Below, piece after piece: positions 47,999 to 57,529 of a DNA stretch of 64,000 bases. This stretch comes from HyVt-337 sp964428895 (lineage in GTDB: Bacteria > Planctomycetota > Phycisphaerae > SM23-33): NCBI GenBank assembly GCA_964428895.1, contig CAYRZU010000001.1, positions 1-64,000 on the forward strand, written 5' to 3'. The notes beneath the pieces are model-generated. The model searched no databases. It was not told the origin of the DNA and saw only the letters and a list, made by a program, of their open reading frames with translations. Each line of letters starts with the position of its first letter. Within the stretch, counting starts at the first letter, position 1. A program made the translations under genes and the position numbers.

Positions 47999-50644
47999 AT
48001 GATCAATCTCTTACTCCTCGGCTGGGTTAGGTCGCTCTTGTGGCTGAGGTACCGGGTGAAGGTCACGGGGCTTAAGGAGATCGCCAAGCGGGGGCAGACC
48101 GGCATCCTGTTTCTGCCGACCCACCCGGCGCTGATCGACCCGATTATGGTGATGGCGTGGCTGTTTCGGCTCTTCAAGGCCAGAGCCTTGGCCGATACCG
48201 ATCAAATCGACCGGTTCTTCATCCGGTGGTTGGCCAAGCGGGCGGGCGTGCTGGCGATTACCGATATAGCCAAGGCCGGGGGCACAGCCAACGGCGCCAA
48301 AGAGGCCATTGACCAGTGCATCGAGGCGTTGCGCAAGGGGGACAACCTGATCCTCTATCCGGGCGGGCGACTGAAGCGCGAGCACTTCGAGGATCTTCGG
48401 GGCAACAGCGGCGTCACGCGAATTGTGGAGGCGTTGCCCGACGTTCGGGTGGTCATGGTTCGCACCCAGGGCTTGTGGGGTAGCAGCTTCAGTTGGGCCC
48501 ACGGCACGAACCCGAGCGTCGGTCGCACGCTCAAGCATGGGCTGGGTGGGCTGTTGCTGAGCGGGACGTTCTTTGCTCCACGGCGGCACGTGACGATGGA
48601 GTTGATCGAATCCGATGATTTCCCGCGGGCTGGTACGCGTAACGAGATCAATCGATACCTGGAGGCCGTCCTAAATCGGGGCGCGCCGCCGAACACGTAC
48701 GTGCCGTATTCCATCTGGGAACGTGGCGGGACGCGCGTGTTGCCCGAGCCGGCGGCGGTCGGTGGCCATGGCGACGTCAGCCAGGTCCCCGACGCAGTTC
48801 GCGAGCAAGTGATACGGTTCATCGCGGATCTGATGGGTACGGAGGACTTCACCGACGAGACGCAATTGGCTCGTGACCTGGGGATGGACTCACTGAGTCT
48901 GATGGAAGCGGCGGTGTGGTTGCAGTCGGAGTTCGGCCGGAGCCCCGGTCGCGCCAGCGCGCTGCAAACCGTGGGAGATGTCATGCTGGCCGCCAGCGGG
49001 CGGGCGGTGTCGACCTCATCGGAGAATCTTCGGGCCGTGCCTGCAAAATGGTTCGATCGATTGCCCAAGCCCTCACGTCCGGAGGATCTGCAGGGCATGA
49101 CGGTGCCGCAAGCGTTCCTGGCGCAACTGCACAGCACCCCGAACGCGTCGGCGGTGGCCGATCAGATTTCGGGCGTCCTGAGCTACCGCGACTTGGGCCG
49201 GGCGATGTACGTGCTGTCGAAGCGATTCGAAGACCTGCCCGGCCAGAACGTGGGGATGATGTTTCCGGCCTCGGCGGCAGCGGCCACGATTTACATGGCT
49301 ACGCTGTTTTCGGGCAAGACGCCGGCCATGATCAACTGGACGCTGGGTCCCAAGAATCTCACGCATTGCGTCAACGTGGCCGACATTCAGGTGATCCTGA
49401 CTTCTCGGACGTTGGTTGATCGGCTTGAGAATCAGGGCGTTTCGTTCGGGGACGTCTGCGACCGGTTCGTCTATGTCGAGGACATCCGAAAGAGCGTGAC
49501 CCGCTGGGAGAAGTACGGCGCGTTGCTGGCGTCGCGGAATCGGTGGGCGCCTCTTCGGGACCGGGCCGAGAAGACCTCCTCGACGGCGGTGCTATTGTTC
49601 ACCAGCGGCTCGGAGAGCCTTCCCAAGGCGGTTCCGTTGACCCACGAGAACATCCTGACCAATGTCACCGATACCTTCGATTGCTTCGGCATCGGTCGTC
49701 ATGACAGTTTGCTGGGGATGCTGCCTCCGTTCCACTCGTTCGGGCTGACCACGTCCGTGGTCTTGCCGCTGGCGCTGGGGGTGCGGGTGGCCTATTCGCC
49801 GGATCCGACGGACGGGGCGACCCTGGCGGCAATGATACCGGCTTATCAGTCGTCGCTCCTGCCGGGGGCGCCGACCTTTCTGGAAGGTATCGCCGGAGCC
49901 GCTACCGGGGATGAGTTACACACCATGCGGATTATCGTTTCCGGCGCCGAGCGATGTCAGCACCGCGTCTACGAAGCGCTGCAGGAGAAGTGTCCGGATG
50001 CGATCGTTCTGGAAGGGTATGGGGCCACCGAATGCTCGCCTGTGATTGCGGTCAACCGCGAACACGATCCGAAGCCGTATACCATCGGCAAGATGCTTCG
50101 CATGGTGACGCACGCGATCGTTGACCCGGAGACGCATCACCGGGTGGAGCTTGGCGATCGCGGTCTATTGCTGGTGCGCGGGCCGAGCGTGTTTCAGGGG
50201 TACCTTGGCGACGACGTCCCTTCTCCGTTCGTGATGTTCGAGGGTGAGCAGTGGTACAACACCGGCGACCTGGTCAGCGAAGATGCCGACGGGTATCTAA
50301 CCTTCGCAGGCCGACTGAAGCGATTCATCAAGTTGGGCGGTGAGATGATCTCTCTTCCGGCCATTGAGGCGGCGTTGGAAGGGGTATTTGTGACGGAGGA
50401 CGATGAGGGCCCCGTGTTAGCGGTGGCGCCGGCGGGTAGTAGCGACAATGCGGAGATCGTGCTCTTCGCGGTCAAGCCAATCGAGCGTGAGGCCGCCAAC
50501 CGCGTGATCCGCGAGGCCGGGCTTTCCGGGCTTCATAATGTTCGCCGTGTGGTACGTGTGGAGGAACTGCCTCAGCTTGGCAGCGGCAAGGTGGACTATC
50601 GAGCATTGGATCGGCAACGGCATGCGGACCATGTGGAGTCTTAG
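47999..50644 (+). CDS. Aas-like fusion: acyltransferase, acyl carrier protein and acyl-CoA/ACP ligase
   Basis: 881 residues in three parts. Residues 1-220 are a PlsC-type acyltransferase, with FLPTHPALIDP giving the HX4D motif (H42, D47). Residues about 270-335 are an acyl carrier protein with LGMDSLSLMEAA, whose Ser298 is the phosphopantetheine site. Residues about 360-880 are an ANL-family ligase with VLLFTSGSESLPKAVPLTH (ATP loop, near 534), GYGATECSP and YNTGDLVSEDADGYLTFAGR. E. coli Aas joins the first and last domains and re-acylates lysophospholipids; the internal ACP is additional. GGAG lies six bases before the ATG. It heads a plus-strand pair with the FHA gene. Confidence 0.9.
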   Translation: MINLLLLGWVRSLLWLRYRVKVTGLKEIAKRGQTGILFLPTHPALIDPIMVMAWLFRLFKARALADTDQIDRFFIRWLAKRAGVLAITDIAKAGGTANGAKEAIDQCIEALRKGDNLILYPGGRLKREHFEDLRGNSGVTRIVEALPDVRVVMVRTQGLWGSSFSWAHGTNPSVGRTLKHGLGGLLLSGTFFAPRRHVTMELIESDDFPRAGTRNEINRYLEAVLNRGAPPNTYVPYSIWERGGTRVLPEPAAVGGHGDVSQVPDAVREQVIRFIADLMGTEDFTDETQLARDLGMDSLSLMEAAVWLQSEFGRSPGRASALQTVGDVMLAASGRAVSTSSENLRAVPAKWFDRLPKPSRPEDLQGMTVPQAFLAQLHSTPNASAVADQISGVLSYRDLGRAMYVLSKRFEDLPGQNVGMMFPASAAAATIYMATLFSGKTPAMINWTLGPKNLTHCVNVADIQVILTSRTLVDRLENQGVSFGDVCDRFVYVEDIRKSVTRWEKYGALLASRNRWAPLRDRAEKTSSTAVLLFTSGSESLPKAVPLTHENILTNVTDTFDCFGIGRHDSLLGMLPPFHSFGLTTSVVLPLALGVRVAYSPDPTDGATLAAMIPAYQSSLLPGAPTFLEGIAGAATGDELHTMRIIVSGAERCQHRVYEALQEKCPDAIVLEGYGATECSPVIAVNREHDPKPYTIGKMLRMVTHAIVDPETHHRVELGDRGLLLVRGPSVFQGYLGDDVPSPFVMFEGEQWYNTGDLVSEDADGYLTFAGRLKRFIKLGGEMISLPAIEAALEGVFVTEDDEGPVLAVAPAGSSDNAEIVLFAVKPIEREAANRVIREAGLSGLHNVRRVVRVEELPQLGSGKVDYRALDRQRHADHVES

Positions 50645-50748
50645 TCGGCAGAAGCGTCGTCCCGCGCTTGTCGAACCTAGTATGAAATGGGTATGCTATA
50701 AGGCCCGGGCGATAGGGGTGGGTTTTGAATCCGGGCGGTGACGCACGT

Positions 50749-51252
50749 ATGTCAGATGATTCACTGATCAATGTGACGCAGTTCATGCATTCGCCTTCGG
50801 TCGACGAGTCCGAGGGGGAAGCGCCGCGCCTGTTGGCGGTCACCGGGCCCTTGACCGGGGCGCACTTTGCCATCGTCAGCGATCCGGTGATGATCGGCCG
50901 GGAGCCCAGCAACTCGATCTGTCTCAGCGCCCCGGGCGTTTCGCGGAAGCACTGTATGGTCGTTCGGGAAGCTGACGGGGGATTGGCGATCGTCGATGCC
51001 GGTTCGACCAACGGTACGATTGTGAACGGCCGCGCGCTTAAGGCTGAGGCGCATCGACGACTCCACCACGGGGATACGATCGAGATCTGTGAGTCGAGCT
51101 TCTTCTTCTTGAATCCGCAGGCGATGACGGGGGCGGCGGTGGATGGAAAACTTCAGATCGATTTTGGGGCGGCCGCCAAGGAGGCCGCGGGGTTCCTGCA
51201 GGATTGCACGGACGTGATGAGTCTGCGAGAAAGCCGTCGCCGGAAGGGCTAG
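50749..51252 (+). CDS. FHA-domain protein
   Basis: 167 residues from ATG 50749 (a TTG at 50725 is an alternative). The forkhead-associated domain is clear: VMIGREPSNSICL (GR), GVSRKHCMVVREADGG (SRxH) and DAGSTNGTIVNG (NG). This fold binds phosphothreonine peptides, so it is a candidate reader for the nearby Ser/Thr kinase. The C-terminal part (from about 130) is Ala/Gly-rich with little structure. It is convergent with the patatin gene, 25 bp apart. Confidence 0.92.
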   Translation: MSDDSLINVTQFMHSPSVDESEGEAPRLLAVTGPLTGAHFAIVSDPVMIGREPSNSICLSAPGVSRKHCMVVREADGGLAIVDAGSTNGTIVNGRALKAEAHRRLHHGDTIEICESSFFFLNPQAMTGAAVDGKLQIDFGAAAKEAAGFLQDCTDVMSLRESRRRKG

Positions 51253-51277
51253 CCCCCACGCCACCGACCGTGGCAAC

Positions 51278-52303
51278 TCAGTGTGCGCCGAATCGTCCGG
51301 CCAAGCCCACGTTGGATAGCTGCTGCTTGAACATCTTGCGGCTGATCAGATAGTCAAATTTGATGTGCTTGAAATCCAACAGGCGGCCACGCTCAACGTG
51401 CGGGTTCACTACGATGTATTTGCAGTTCTCGGTCTGATCGGCGATCTGTTGATGGTAGTGCCACACCGCGTCCTGGAAGTGGTACAGCACGTTGAGAAAC
51501 CGTGAGGCGAAGTTTTCGGGGCGTTTGACCTTGGCCGAACTGGTGAACCGCGTGCAGACTACGAAAAGGCTGGTCTTTCGGTCTTGCCGGGCGTGGTCAT
51601 CGATGATCGACAGAAGGGGGGTGTTCTCCACCACGCCGCCGTCGAAGTAGCCGTAGTCCTTGCCCCGCCAGTCTTGAACGGGGTTCATGATTCCGGGCAA
51701 GCACATCGAGGCGGCAATGGCCGGCAGGATCGGGCCTTTGCGTTGGATGACCTTTTGGGCCTGCCCGTCGTCGGTGCAGGTCACGATGCGAAGAGGGATC
51801 GAAGCTTGTTCGAAGGTCTCGGCCTTCATGCCGGCCTGAATGGCTTCCTGGAAGACGCGCCCGCCGACGAAGCCCATGGGCAGCTTCTTGCGGAAAAGGA
51901 AGCGGAAGAAATCCTTGAACAGCCTCCACTTGGAGACATCCACCACCCCAGGTCGATCCATGCTCTGGATTAGGTCCCAGACTTCGTTGCGGTGGACGTC
52001 CGTAGCCAGCGCGGCCGCCACGATGGACCCGGCGCTGGTGCCCCAGCTTTCGTTAATGTGTGGGGTCAGCTCGAGCTCTTCCAGAATGCCCAGCAAGGCG
52101 CAGTTGCCGACCAGGCCCGGCACGCCGCCGCCGGAGAAACTGATCGCCACGTGGTTCTCTGGGTTCGTGACAATCCGCTTGAAGACACGGAACTGACGAT
52201 CTTCACAGGGCGCGACGATCTTGTCCTCTTCTCCGAGTACCTGCTCTTCCAGGTCCTTCAGGTCCGCCAGTTCGCGTGCCGTCAATCGCTCCGAATGCGC
52301 CAT
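51278..52303 (-). CDS. Patatin-like phospholipase
   Basis: 341 residues. The patatin fold is shown by AISFSGGGVPGLVGN (oxyanion GGGxxG), ESWGTSAGSIVAAAL (GxSxG nucleophile) and YGYFDGGVVENTP (DGG, catalytic Asp). These enzymes remove acyl chains from membrane lipids. No signal peptide or membrane helix is seen, so it should act from the cytosol on the inner membrane. An extra 40-residue N-terminal helical segment is present. It lies 31 bp after the ParA-like gene on the same strand. Confidence 0.92.
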   Translation of the reverse strand: MAHSERLTARELADLKDLEEQVLGEEDKIVAPCEDRQFRVFKRIVTNPENHVAISFSGGGVPGLVGNCALLGILEELELTPHINESWGTSAGSIVAAALATDVHRNEVWDLIQSMDRPGVVDVSKWRLFKDFFRFLFRKKLPMGFVGGRVFQEAIQAGMKAETFEQASIPLRIVTCTDDGQAQKVIQRKGPILPAIAASMCLPGIMNPVQDWRGKDYGYFDGGVVENTPLLSIIDDHARQDRKTSLFVVCTRFTSSAKVKRPENFASRFLNVLYHFQDAVWHYHQQIADQTENCKYIVVNPHVERGRLLDFKHIKFDYLISRKMFKQQLSNVGLAGRFGAH

Positions 52304-52334
52304 GGTAGGGGGCCCTCGTTACGGTCGATAACGG

Positions 52335-53099
52335 TCAGTCCGCCAGCAGCCGCTCCGCAATCTGGTCGAGTTCGTGTGAAAGCTCGTGGTTGGGGTACTT
52401 GGACGTAAACAATTCACGGCTGCCGAGGCGGCCCAACTCTTCGCAGAGCGGGATCATTCCAATGACGTCATAGCCGAAGGCCGTCTGCAATTGCTCCCGC
52501 AGGGCGATCTCGTTGATGCCGGAGAAGATCTTGTTGGCGACCAGGAAGATTCTCGGAATCTCCAGCTTGCCCGCGACCTCGGCCAGCACGGCCGTTCCGT
52601 AATAATCCTGTTGGTCCGGGCGAATCAGCAGGACCAGCGTATCGGAGATCGCCGAGGTCAGCATGGTCTCCCGGTTCAACCCCGGGTGGGTGTCGATCAG
52701 CAGGCAGTCCAGATCCAACGAACTCATCAACTCGTCGAAATGCGAGTTGAGTCGACTGACTTCGTAGCCTTCATCCAGGATTCGTGAAATGGCCTGGGTG
52801 GTCAGGGAGGCCGGCACGAGCCAGCACTGGCCTCCGCTATCGGGGCAGACGCGACTGGTGACATCGTAGACGGTGTCTTCGATTTCGCACTTGCCCCACA
52901 GGAAGTCCACTAGCGTCAGGCGAATCTGGTCCTGGTCAAAGCCGAATAGCACGTGGATGCCGGGGGATTGGAGGTCGGTATCCAGAACGGCCACCTTCTT
53001 GCCCCGCCGGGCCATGCACGCGGCGATATTGGCTGTCGTATTCGACTTGCCCGTTCCCCCCCGATAGGAATGGATTGAGATGATTTGTCCACTGCTCAC
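52335..53099 (-). CDS. MinD/ParA-like P-loop ATPase
   Basis: 254 residues from GTG. The deviant Walker A motif IHSYRGGTGKSNTTANIA (with signature Lys), VLDTDLQSPG (Walker A' region) and CLLIDTHPGLN (Walker B) are all present. There is no clear C-terminal amphipathic MinD helix. Such ATPases position or load other proteins. It sits between the patatin and the kinase genes, so is likely part of the same operon; the gap to the kinase is 114 bp. Confidence 0.92.
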   Translation of the reverse strand: MSSGQIISIHSYRGGTGKSNTTANIAACMARRGKKVAVLDTDLQSPGIHVLFGFDQDQIRLTLVDFLWGKCEIEDTVYDVTSRVCPDSGGQCWLVPASLTTQAISRILDEGYEVSRLNSHFDELMSSLDLDCLLIDTHPGLNRETMLTSAISDTLVLLIRPDQQDYYGTAVLAEVAGKLEIPRIFLVANKIFSGINEIALREQLQTAFGYDVIGMIPLCEELGRLGSRELFTSKYPNHELSHELDQIAERLLAD

Positions 53100-53213
53100 A
53101 GTATTAGCTCGCTTCCTTAGTTAGGGGCGCCGATTCCGCATCGGCTTACCCACGTGCTTAAGAGTAGATAGGCGGCGTCGAATCGACAAGCAGATTCCGC
53201 CGGTGCCGAATCC

Positions 53214-55436
53214 TTAGTGAGTTGGATCGCCCGGTTCGTTGTGGGCGTCGTCCAGGTGGCTAAGGCGGGTGGCGGAGGTGGCGGCCTGGACGGCGCCGGT
53301 CCGAGCGCGGACGCTCTTGACGCGCCGAGCGTTCTTGAACCACCAGTCTCGCGCCTGGTTGGATCCCCACTCGGGCAGCCCGGTGATGGTGTCCAACACG
53401 TCGATCATGGCCCGGGCGTTGAGGGGGCGTTCGTCGGGGTCGCGGCTGAGGCAACTGAGGACCAGATCGTCGAGGATCTTCGGAATAGGCCGATCGGTGC
53501 ATTCACTGGGACGGGACGCCGGCGCATGGAGGACCTGTTCGCAGATTTCCATCACACTGGCTCCGAGGAAGGCATCGCGGCCTGTGAGCATCAGAAAGGC
53601 CACCGCCCCCACGGAGAACAGGTCGGTTCGGGGACTGGCCAGCCGGGCGTCGCGCATGCGTTCCGGGGCGATATAGCGCGGCGTGCCCGCCAGCATGTGG
53701 GCGGAGGTCACTTGGATTTCGTCGTGGGCGATGACGTCCTTGGCCAAGCCGAAGTCGAGAACTTTGGCCACGTCGTACAGTCCGCCGCGCTCACACAGGA
53801 CGATATTCTCGGCCTTGATGTCCCGGTGGATCAGCCCCAGGTCATGGGCTTCCTCCAACGATCCGCAGACCTGTTTGAGGATGTAGACCACTCGCTCGAC
53901 CGGCACGGCCCCGTCGACGGAGACCAGCCGTGAAAGGGTCAGGCCTTCCAGGAACTCCATGACGTAATAGAACACGCCGTCAGGGGTCCGGCCGAAATCA
54001 TAGATCTCGATGGTGTTGGGGTGGGACAGTTGGCAGGTCTGCTGGACTTCCTGCTCGAACCGCGCGACGGCTTCAGGGCCGAGGGTGGGGTCCTTTAGCA
54101 GTTTCACTGCGACCGGGCGACGGAGCATGGCATGCTGGGCGCGGTAGACCTCGCCCATGCCGCCTTCGCCGATCTTCTCAATAAGGGTGTACTGGCCTAG
54201 TTGGCGGGCTTCATCCACGCGTTCTCGCAATCGCGCGTTGACCAAAGTCTTGGCCAGCACCAGCGCGCCGGCGGCGACCAGCAGGAAGATTAGCAGACCG
54301 AAGGTCAGCCAGATCGGGCGCAGCACGCCCTGGGCCTCGGCCAGGGTGACCTCGGTGGCGATGCCGATGTTGTAGGCATCCAACCATTCCCAGGCGCCAA
54401 CGACGGTGACCCCGCGATAGTCGCGGTAGCCGACGGTGTCCTCGCCGGACAGCCCTTGGGTGGCCGCCAGGGCCATGTGGGTCAAGGGGCACTTCGACAG
54501 CGGGCCGGAAGGCTTAAAGCCCGCGGTGAGATCTCCCCCCGGGTCGCGCACGTACACACTGAGAATCTCGGTGTCGTTGGAAACGCCGCCGATGAGTCCC
54601 AGCCGCTTCAGGTCACCCGAAAAACGCGACTCTGAGAGCATCAGCCCGTCGCGTCCGAACGCATAGGTGTTGCCCGTTTCGCCCATGTGAGCAACGGCAA
54701 GAATGTTCGAGAAATCGGTGCGGGCATCGATAAGAAAGACCATCGCCGCGATGACCCGTTGGTTCTGCTCGGAATTGAGCAGCGTGCCGACCAGAGAGGT
54801 CGAGCCGCCGCGGATTGGCGCCATGACCGCCATGAGGGGCAGGGAGGGCCACGCGTCGTAGGCCCGGGCCAGCGTGCCTTCGCGGAAGGGGGGCATGACT
54901 CGTTGCTTGCCTCGAAAGACATCGTCGAGACCGGACAGTTCTCCCGGCGCCAGCCGCACGCCGACGACCTCGGCATTGTCACTGGCGAGCACGAACCCGT
55001 TCTTGTCGACGATCACATATCCGCCGACGTTCTCGTTCTGCACAAAGGATTGCAGGTCATCGCGCAGGTTCTTTTGGGCTTGGGAGTTCAGCAGGCGCGT
55101 GCCCGGCGTGGCCGATCCGGTGGAAATGTTGACCAGTTCCTGAGTGTTCTGTCGGACTTGGGGTCGGTCCGCCCAGGTCAGAACCTGTCGTTTCTTCTCG
55201 GCCATCCATTGATCCAGGGCGGCGACATCGGCTTTGAGAATGGCCCGGAGCCCGGTTGCCAAGACGCCGCGCAGTGACTCACGTGTTTCGTTATGCGCCC
55301 ACCACCCCAGGCCCATGACCACCAGACTGCAGAAGATCACGAACAACCACAGACGCCCCTGAGAGACCGCTACCTTTGGAAGGCGGAAGGCTTGCGTGAC
55401 TTGGCTGGTCGTACTGGATCGCGTATGGTCGGACAT
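53214..55436 (-). CDS. Membrane Ser/Thr protein kinase with extracytoplasmic Cache sensor
   Basis: 740 residues. TM1 at 29-48, a periplasmic dCache-like sensor (about 50-370; GYVIVDKNGFVLASD, GETGNTYAFGRDGLML), TM2 at 375-397, and a cytosolic Hanks-type kinase (416-680). Key residues are visible: GEGGMGEV P-loop, K445 in VAVKLL, HRDIKAEN with D539, DFG at 561-563 and TPRYIAPE. The kinase is therefore probably active. A short tail follows. Sensor at the N-terminus and kinase at the C-terminus is the reverse of the PASTA-kinase layout. It is the first gene of the kinase-ParA-patatin group. Confidence 0.94.
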   Translation of the reverse strand: MSDHTRSSTTSQVTQAFRLPKVAVSQGRLWLFVIFCSLVVMGLGWWAHNETRESLRGVLATGLRAILKADVAALDQWMAEKKRQVLTWADRPQVRQNTQELVNISTGSATPGTRLLNSQAQKNLRDDLQSFVQNENVGGYVIVDKNGFVLASDNAEVVGVRLAPGELSGLDDVFRGKQRVMPPFREGTLARAYDAWPSLPLMAVMAPIRGGSTSLVGTLLNSEQNQRVIAAMVFLIDARTDFSNILAVAHMGETGNTYAFGRDGLMLSESRFSGDLKRLGLIGGVSNDTEILSVYVRDPGGDLTAGFKPSGPLSKCPLTHMALAATQGLSGEDTVGYRDYRGVTVVGAWEWLDAYNIGIATEVTLAEAQGVLRPIWLTFGLLIFLLVAAGALVLAKTLVNARLRERVDEARQLGQYTLIEKIGEGGMGEVYRAQHAMLRRPVAVKLLKDPTLGPEAVARFEQEVQQTCQLSHPNTIEIYDFGRTPDGVFYYVMEFLEGLTLSRLVSVDGAVPVERVVYILKQVCGSLEEAHDLGLIHRDIKAENIVLCERGGLYDVAKVLDFGLAKDVIAHDEIQVTSAHMLAGTPRYIAPERMRDARLASPRTDLFSVGAVAFLMLTGRDAFLGASVMEICEQVLHAPASRPSECTDRPIPKILDDLVLSCLSRDPDERPLNARAMIDVLDTITGLPEWGSNQARDWWFKNARRVKSVRARTGAVQAATSATRLSHLDDAHNEPGDPTH

Positions 55437-55633
55437 GGACAGGTGCCTCTTGGCCGGATGGGTCGAATCGTGAGTGAGTCATTATAGCACCGCCTTCCGG
55501 AAGGGTCTACTGACGCGGCCCTGCGTTCAGATGATCGCTTCCTTTCAGTCGGTACGCTTGCGGGGGCTTAGGAGGCGTCCCTATAATCGCACCCACGACT
55601 ACCTGACGCTATCCAGACCCACAGGACCCAGCA

Positions 55634-56893
55634 ATGCGACTGATTCTGCTAGACCTCGAGTTGCCCATTCGCCGCAACTTCTTCCCGTTGGCGCTGAATC
55701 GACCCATTTGGGAACTGCGTGCGGGTATGGCCACGCTGGCCGAGAAACTCGTTGCGGCCAGTGGGTGCGAGGACGTGGCGTGTTTCGTTCCGCCCTACAT
55801 GGCCGAGGCGTATCAGGAGCGGACCTCCTGGCCCGTGAACGACTTGCGCGTGTTGGAGGGGGATGATCTACTCCTGGTCGACGCGCGAATGGACCCCAAT
55901 GGCATGCCTAAGCTCGGGCAGGGGGGGCGTAGCCTGATCGTAGATGAGAATCGCCGCCTGCTGTGGGCGCCGATCAGCGAGGCCGATGCAGCCGCCTTGC
56001 CTTCCGATCGCATCGACGCCTTCGTCAACGGCGCCGTGGACTCCTTCGCGACCTGTCGCGGCGCCGCCGGCCCGTGGCAGCACACCTGGGATCTCATGCT
56101 GGCCAACCCCGAGAAGATCACGCTGCACTTTCGCCAGGCTGATCGGCACGGTGTCGAAGGGGTGCTGGAATCAACGGCGGTGATCCGAGGGGACGCGTCT
56201 TTGGTCTATGTTGCCCCCGAATCGCAGGTCCAGGCCTTGGCTGTCATCGATGTAACGAATGGGCCGGTCTACATCGACGAAGGCGCCGTGGTGCATCCCT
56301 TCACCCGCATCGAGGGGCCCGCCTACATCGGGCCCAAGACGGTGTTGTCGGGCGCCAGGATTCGGGCTGGCACGAGCATTGGGCCCAACTGCCGCATTGG
56401 CGGGGAGGTGGAGCAGTCAATCGTTCTGGGCCACACCAACAAGAATCACGACGGCTTCCTGGGGCACGCCGTGGTGGGCCAATGGGTTGACCTGGGGGCG
56501 CTGACGACCAACAGTGATCTGAAGAACGATTACTCGGAGGTCTCGGTGGTCCTGGACGGGCAGATGCGCGTGGGGACTGGGTCAAGGAAGGTCGGGGCGA
56601 TGATTGGCGATCATGTGCGGACATCAATCGGGACGCTTTTGAACGCCGGGGCCTACGTCGGACCGATGTCGATGGTGCTGGCGACGGGTCGGCCGCTCAC
56701 GAAATTCATCCCCGCGTTCAGTTGGCTGTTGGACGGTCGCGTCAGTGATCTCCCCGCCCGGGACCGTCTCTACGCCGCAGCGCGAACGGCCATGCGTCGA
56801 CGGGGGCAAGAGTTCACGGCTGCCGAGCAGGCGATGTGGAACACGGTTTACGACCGGACGGCCCCCCAGCGCGACGTGGCCCGGCAACGGTAA
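55634..56893 (+). CDS. GlmU-like UDP-GlcNAc/sugar nucleotidyltransferase family protein
   Basis: 419 residues. The N-terminus (IRRNFFPLALNRPIWELRAGM) and the left-handed beta-helix at the C-terminus (AVIDVTNGPVYIDEGAVVHPFT, IGPNCRIGGEVEQSIVLGH) match the alternative bacterial GlmU-like family found in Bacteroidetes and planctomycetes. Hexapeptide repeats run from about 190 to 350. The usual GlmU pyrophosphorylase signature is not obvious at the N-terminus. Likely role in UDP-GlcNAc synthesis. A TATAAT lies at 55582-55587, about 46 nt upstream. It is convergent with the pilin gene. Confidence 0.82.
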   Translation: MRLILLDLELPIRRNFFPLALNRPIWELRAGMATLAEKLVAASGCEDVACFVPPYMAEAYQERTSWPVNDLRVLEGDDLLLVDARMDPNGMPKLGQGGRSLIVDENRRLLWAPISEADAAALPSDRIDAFVNGAVDSFATCRGAAGPWQHTWDLMLANPEKITLHFRQADRHGVEGVLESTAVIRGDASLVYVAPESQVQALAVIDVTNGPVYIDEGAVVHPFTRIEGPAYIGPKTVLSGARIRAGTSIGPNCRIGGEVEQSIVLGHTNKNHDGFLGHAVVGQWVDLGALTTNSDLKNDYSEVSVVLDGQMRVGTGSRKVGAMIGDHVRTSIGTLLNAGAYVGPMSMVLATGRPLTKFIPAFSWLLDGRVSDLPARDRLYAAARTAMRRRGQEFTAAEQAMWNTVYDRTAPQRDVARQR

Positions 56894-56901
56894 TTCGACG
56901 G

Positions 56902-57525
56902 TTATTCGATGGTCTTGCCGTCGGTGCGGATGTTGTCTTCCTGCTCTTTGAGGCTTGCTTCGGTGGAGGGCCGGTAGGTCCTGCTGCCGTCGTCCCGGTC
57001 GATCAGGCCGAACTTGCCGTCGGGTCCGGCGGAGATCACCACCGGGCCGTTATTGAACCCGCCCTCGGGGTCCCAGTCCATGGCCCGGTTGTAAGCGTCG
57101 AAGACGCTGCCGGACGCCAATTCGTCCCTGCCTTCTTCGTCGGTCCGAAAGAACCGGGCTCCCAGCCTCATCAGGGACTCTTCACATTCGGGAACCTGGC
57201 GAAGCTCCCAGATCAGGCCTCGCATGCGCCAGTACTCGGTATTCTCCCCGCCGCCCCAGCCGCCGCCATGATAGCACTCGTCGTAGGGGGAGTTCTCAAG
57301 TGTGCAGGAGTGGGTCCGTGGCGGCACCTGGCCGTGGACAGATCGGTACGTGTCGATACAACCGATGACGACCTTTTGAACCGTGTCAGTCTGCCTGCGG
57401 TTCTGCTCTTCGGCGACGTTCTTGCCGATGGCGACGACCATGGCGACAAGAATGCCCAAAGCCATCAGGACGACCATCAATTCGATCATAGTGAATGCGT
57501 TTCGGGAATGAACGGGGGAGCGCAT
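56902..57525 (-). CDS. Type II secretion/type IV pilus pseudopilin (GspG-like)
   Basis: 207 residues. The prepilin leader is MRSPVHSRNA followed by FTMIELMVVLMALGILVAMV, so cleavage would be after Ala rather than the usual Gly, with Glu5 conserved. The C-terminal VVISAGPDGKFGL resembles the GspG calcium-binding loop. Four bases after the previous pseudopilin stop, with CGGAG upstream. Confidence 0.85.
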   Translation of the reverse strand: MRSPVHSRNAFTMIELMVVLMALGILVAMVVAIGKNVAEEQNRRQTDTVQKVVIGCIDTYRSVHGQVPPRTHSCTLENSPYDECYHGGGWGGGENTEYWRMRGLIWELRQVPECEESLMRLGARFFRTDEEGRDELASGSVFDAYNRAMDWDPEGGFNNGPVVISAGPDGKFGLIDRDDGSRTYRPSTEASLKEQEDNIRTDGKTIE

Positions 57526-57529
57526 GGTG

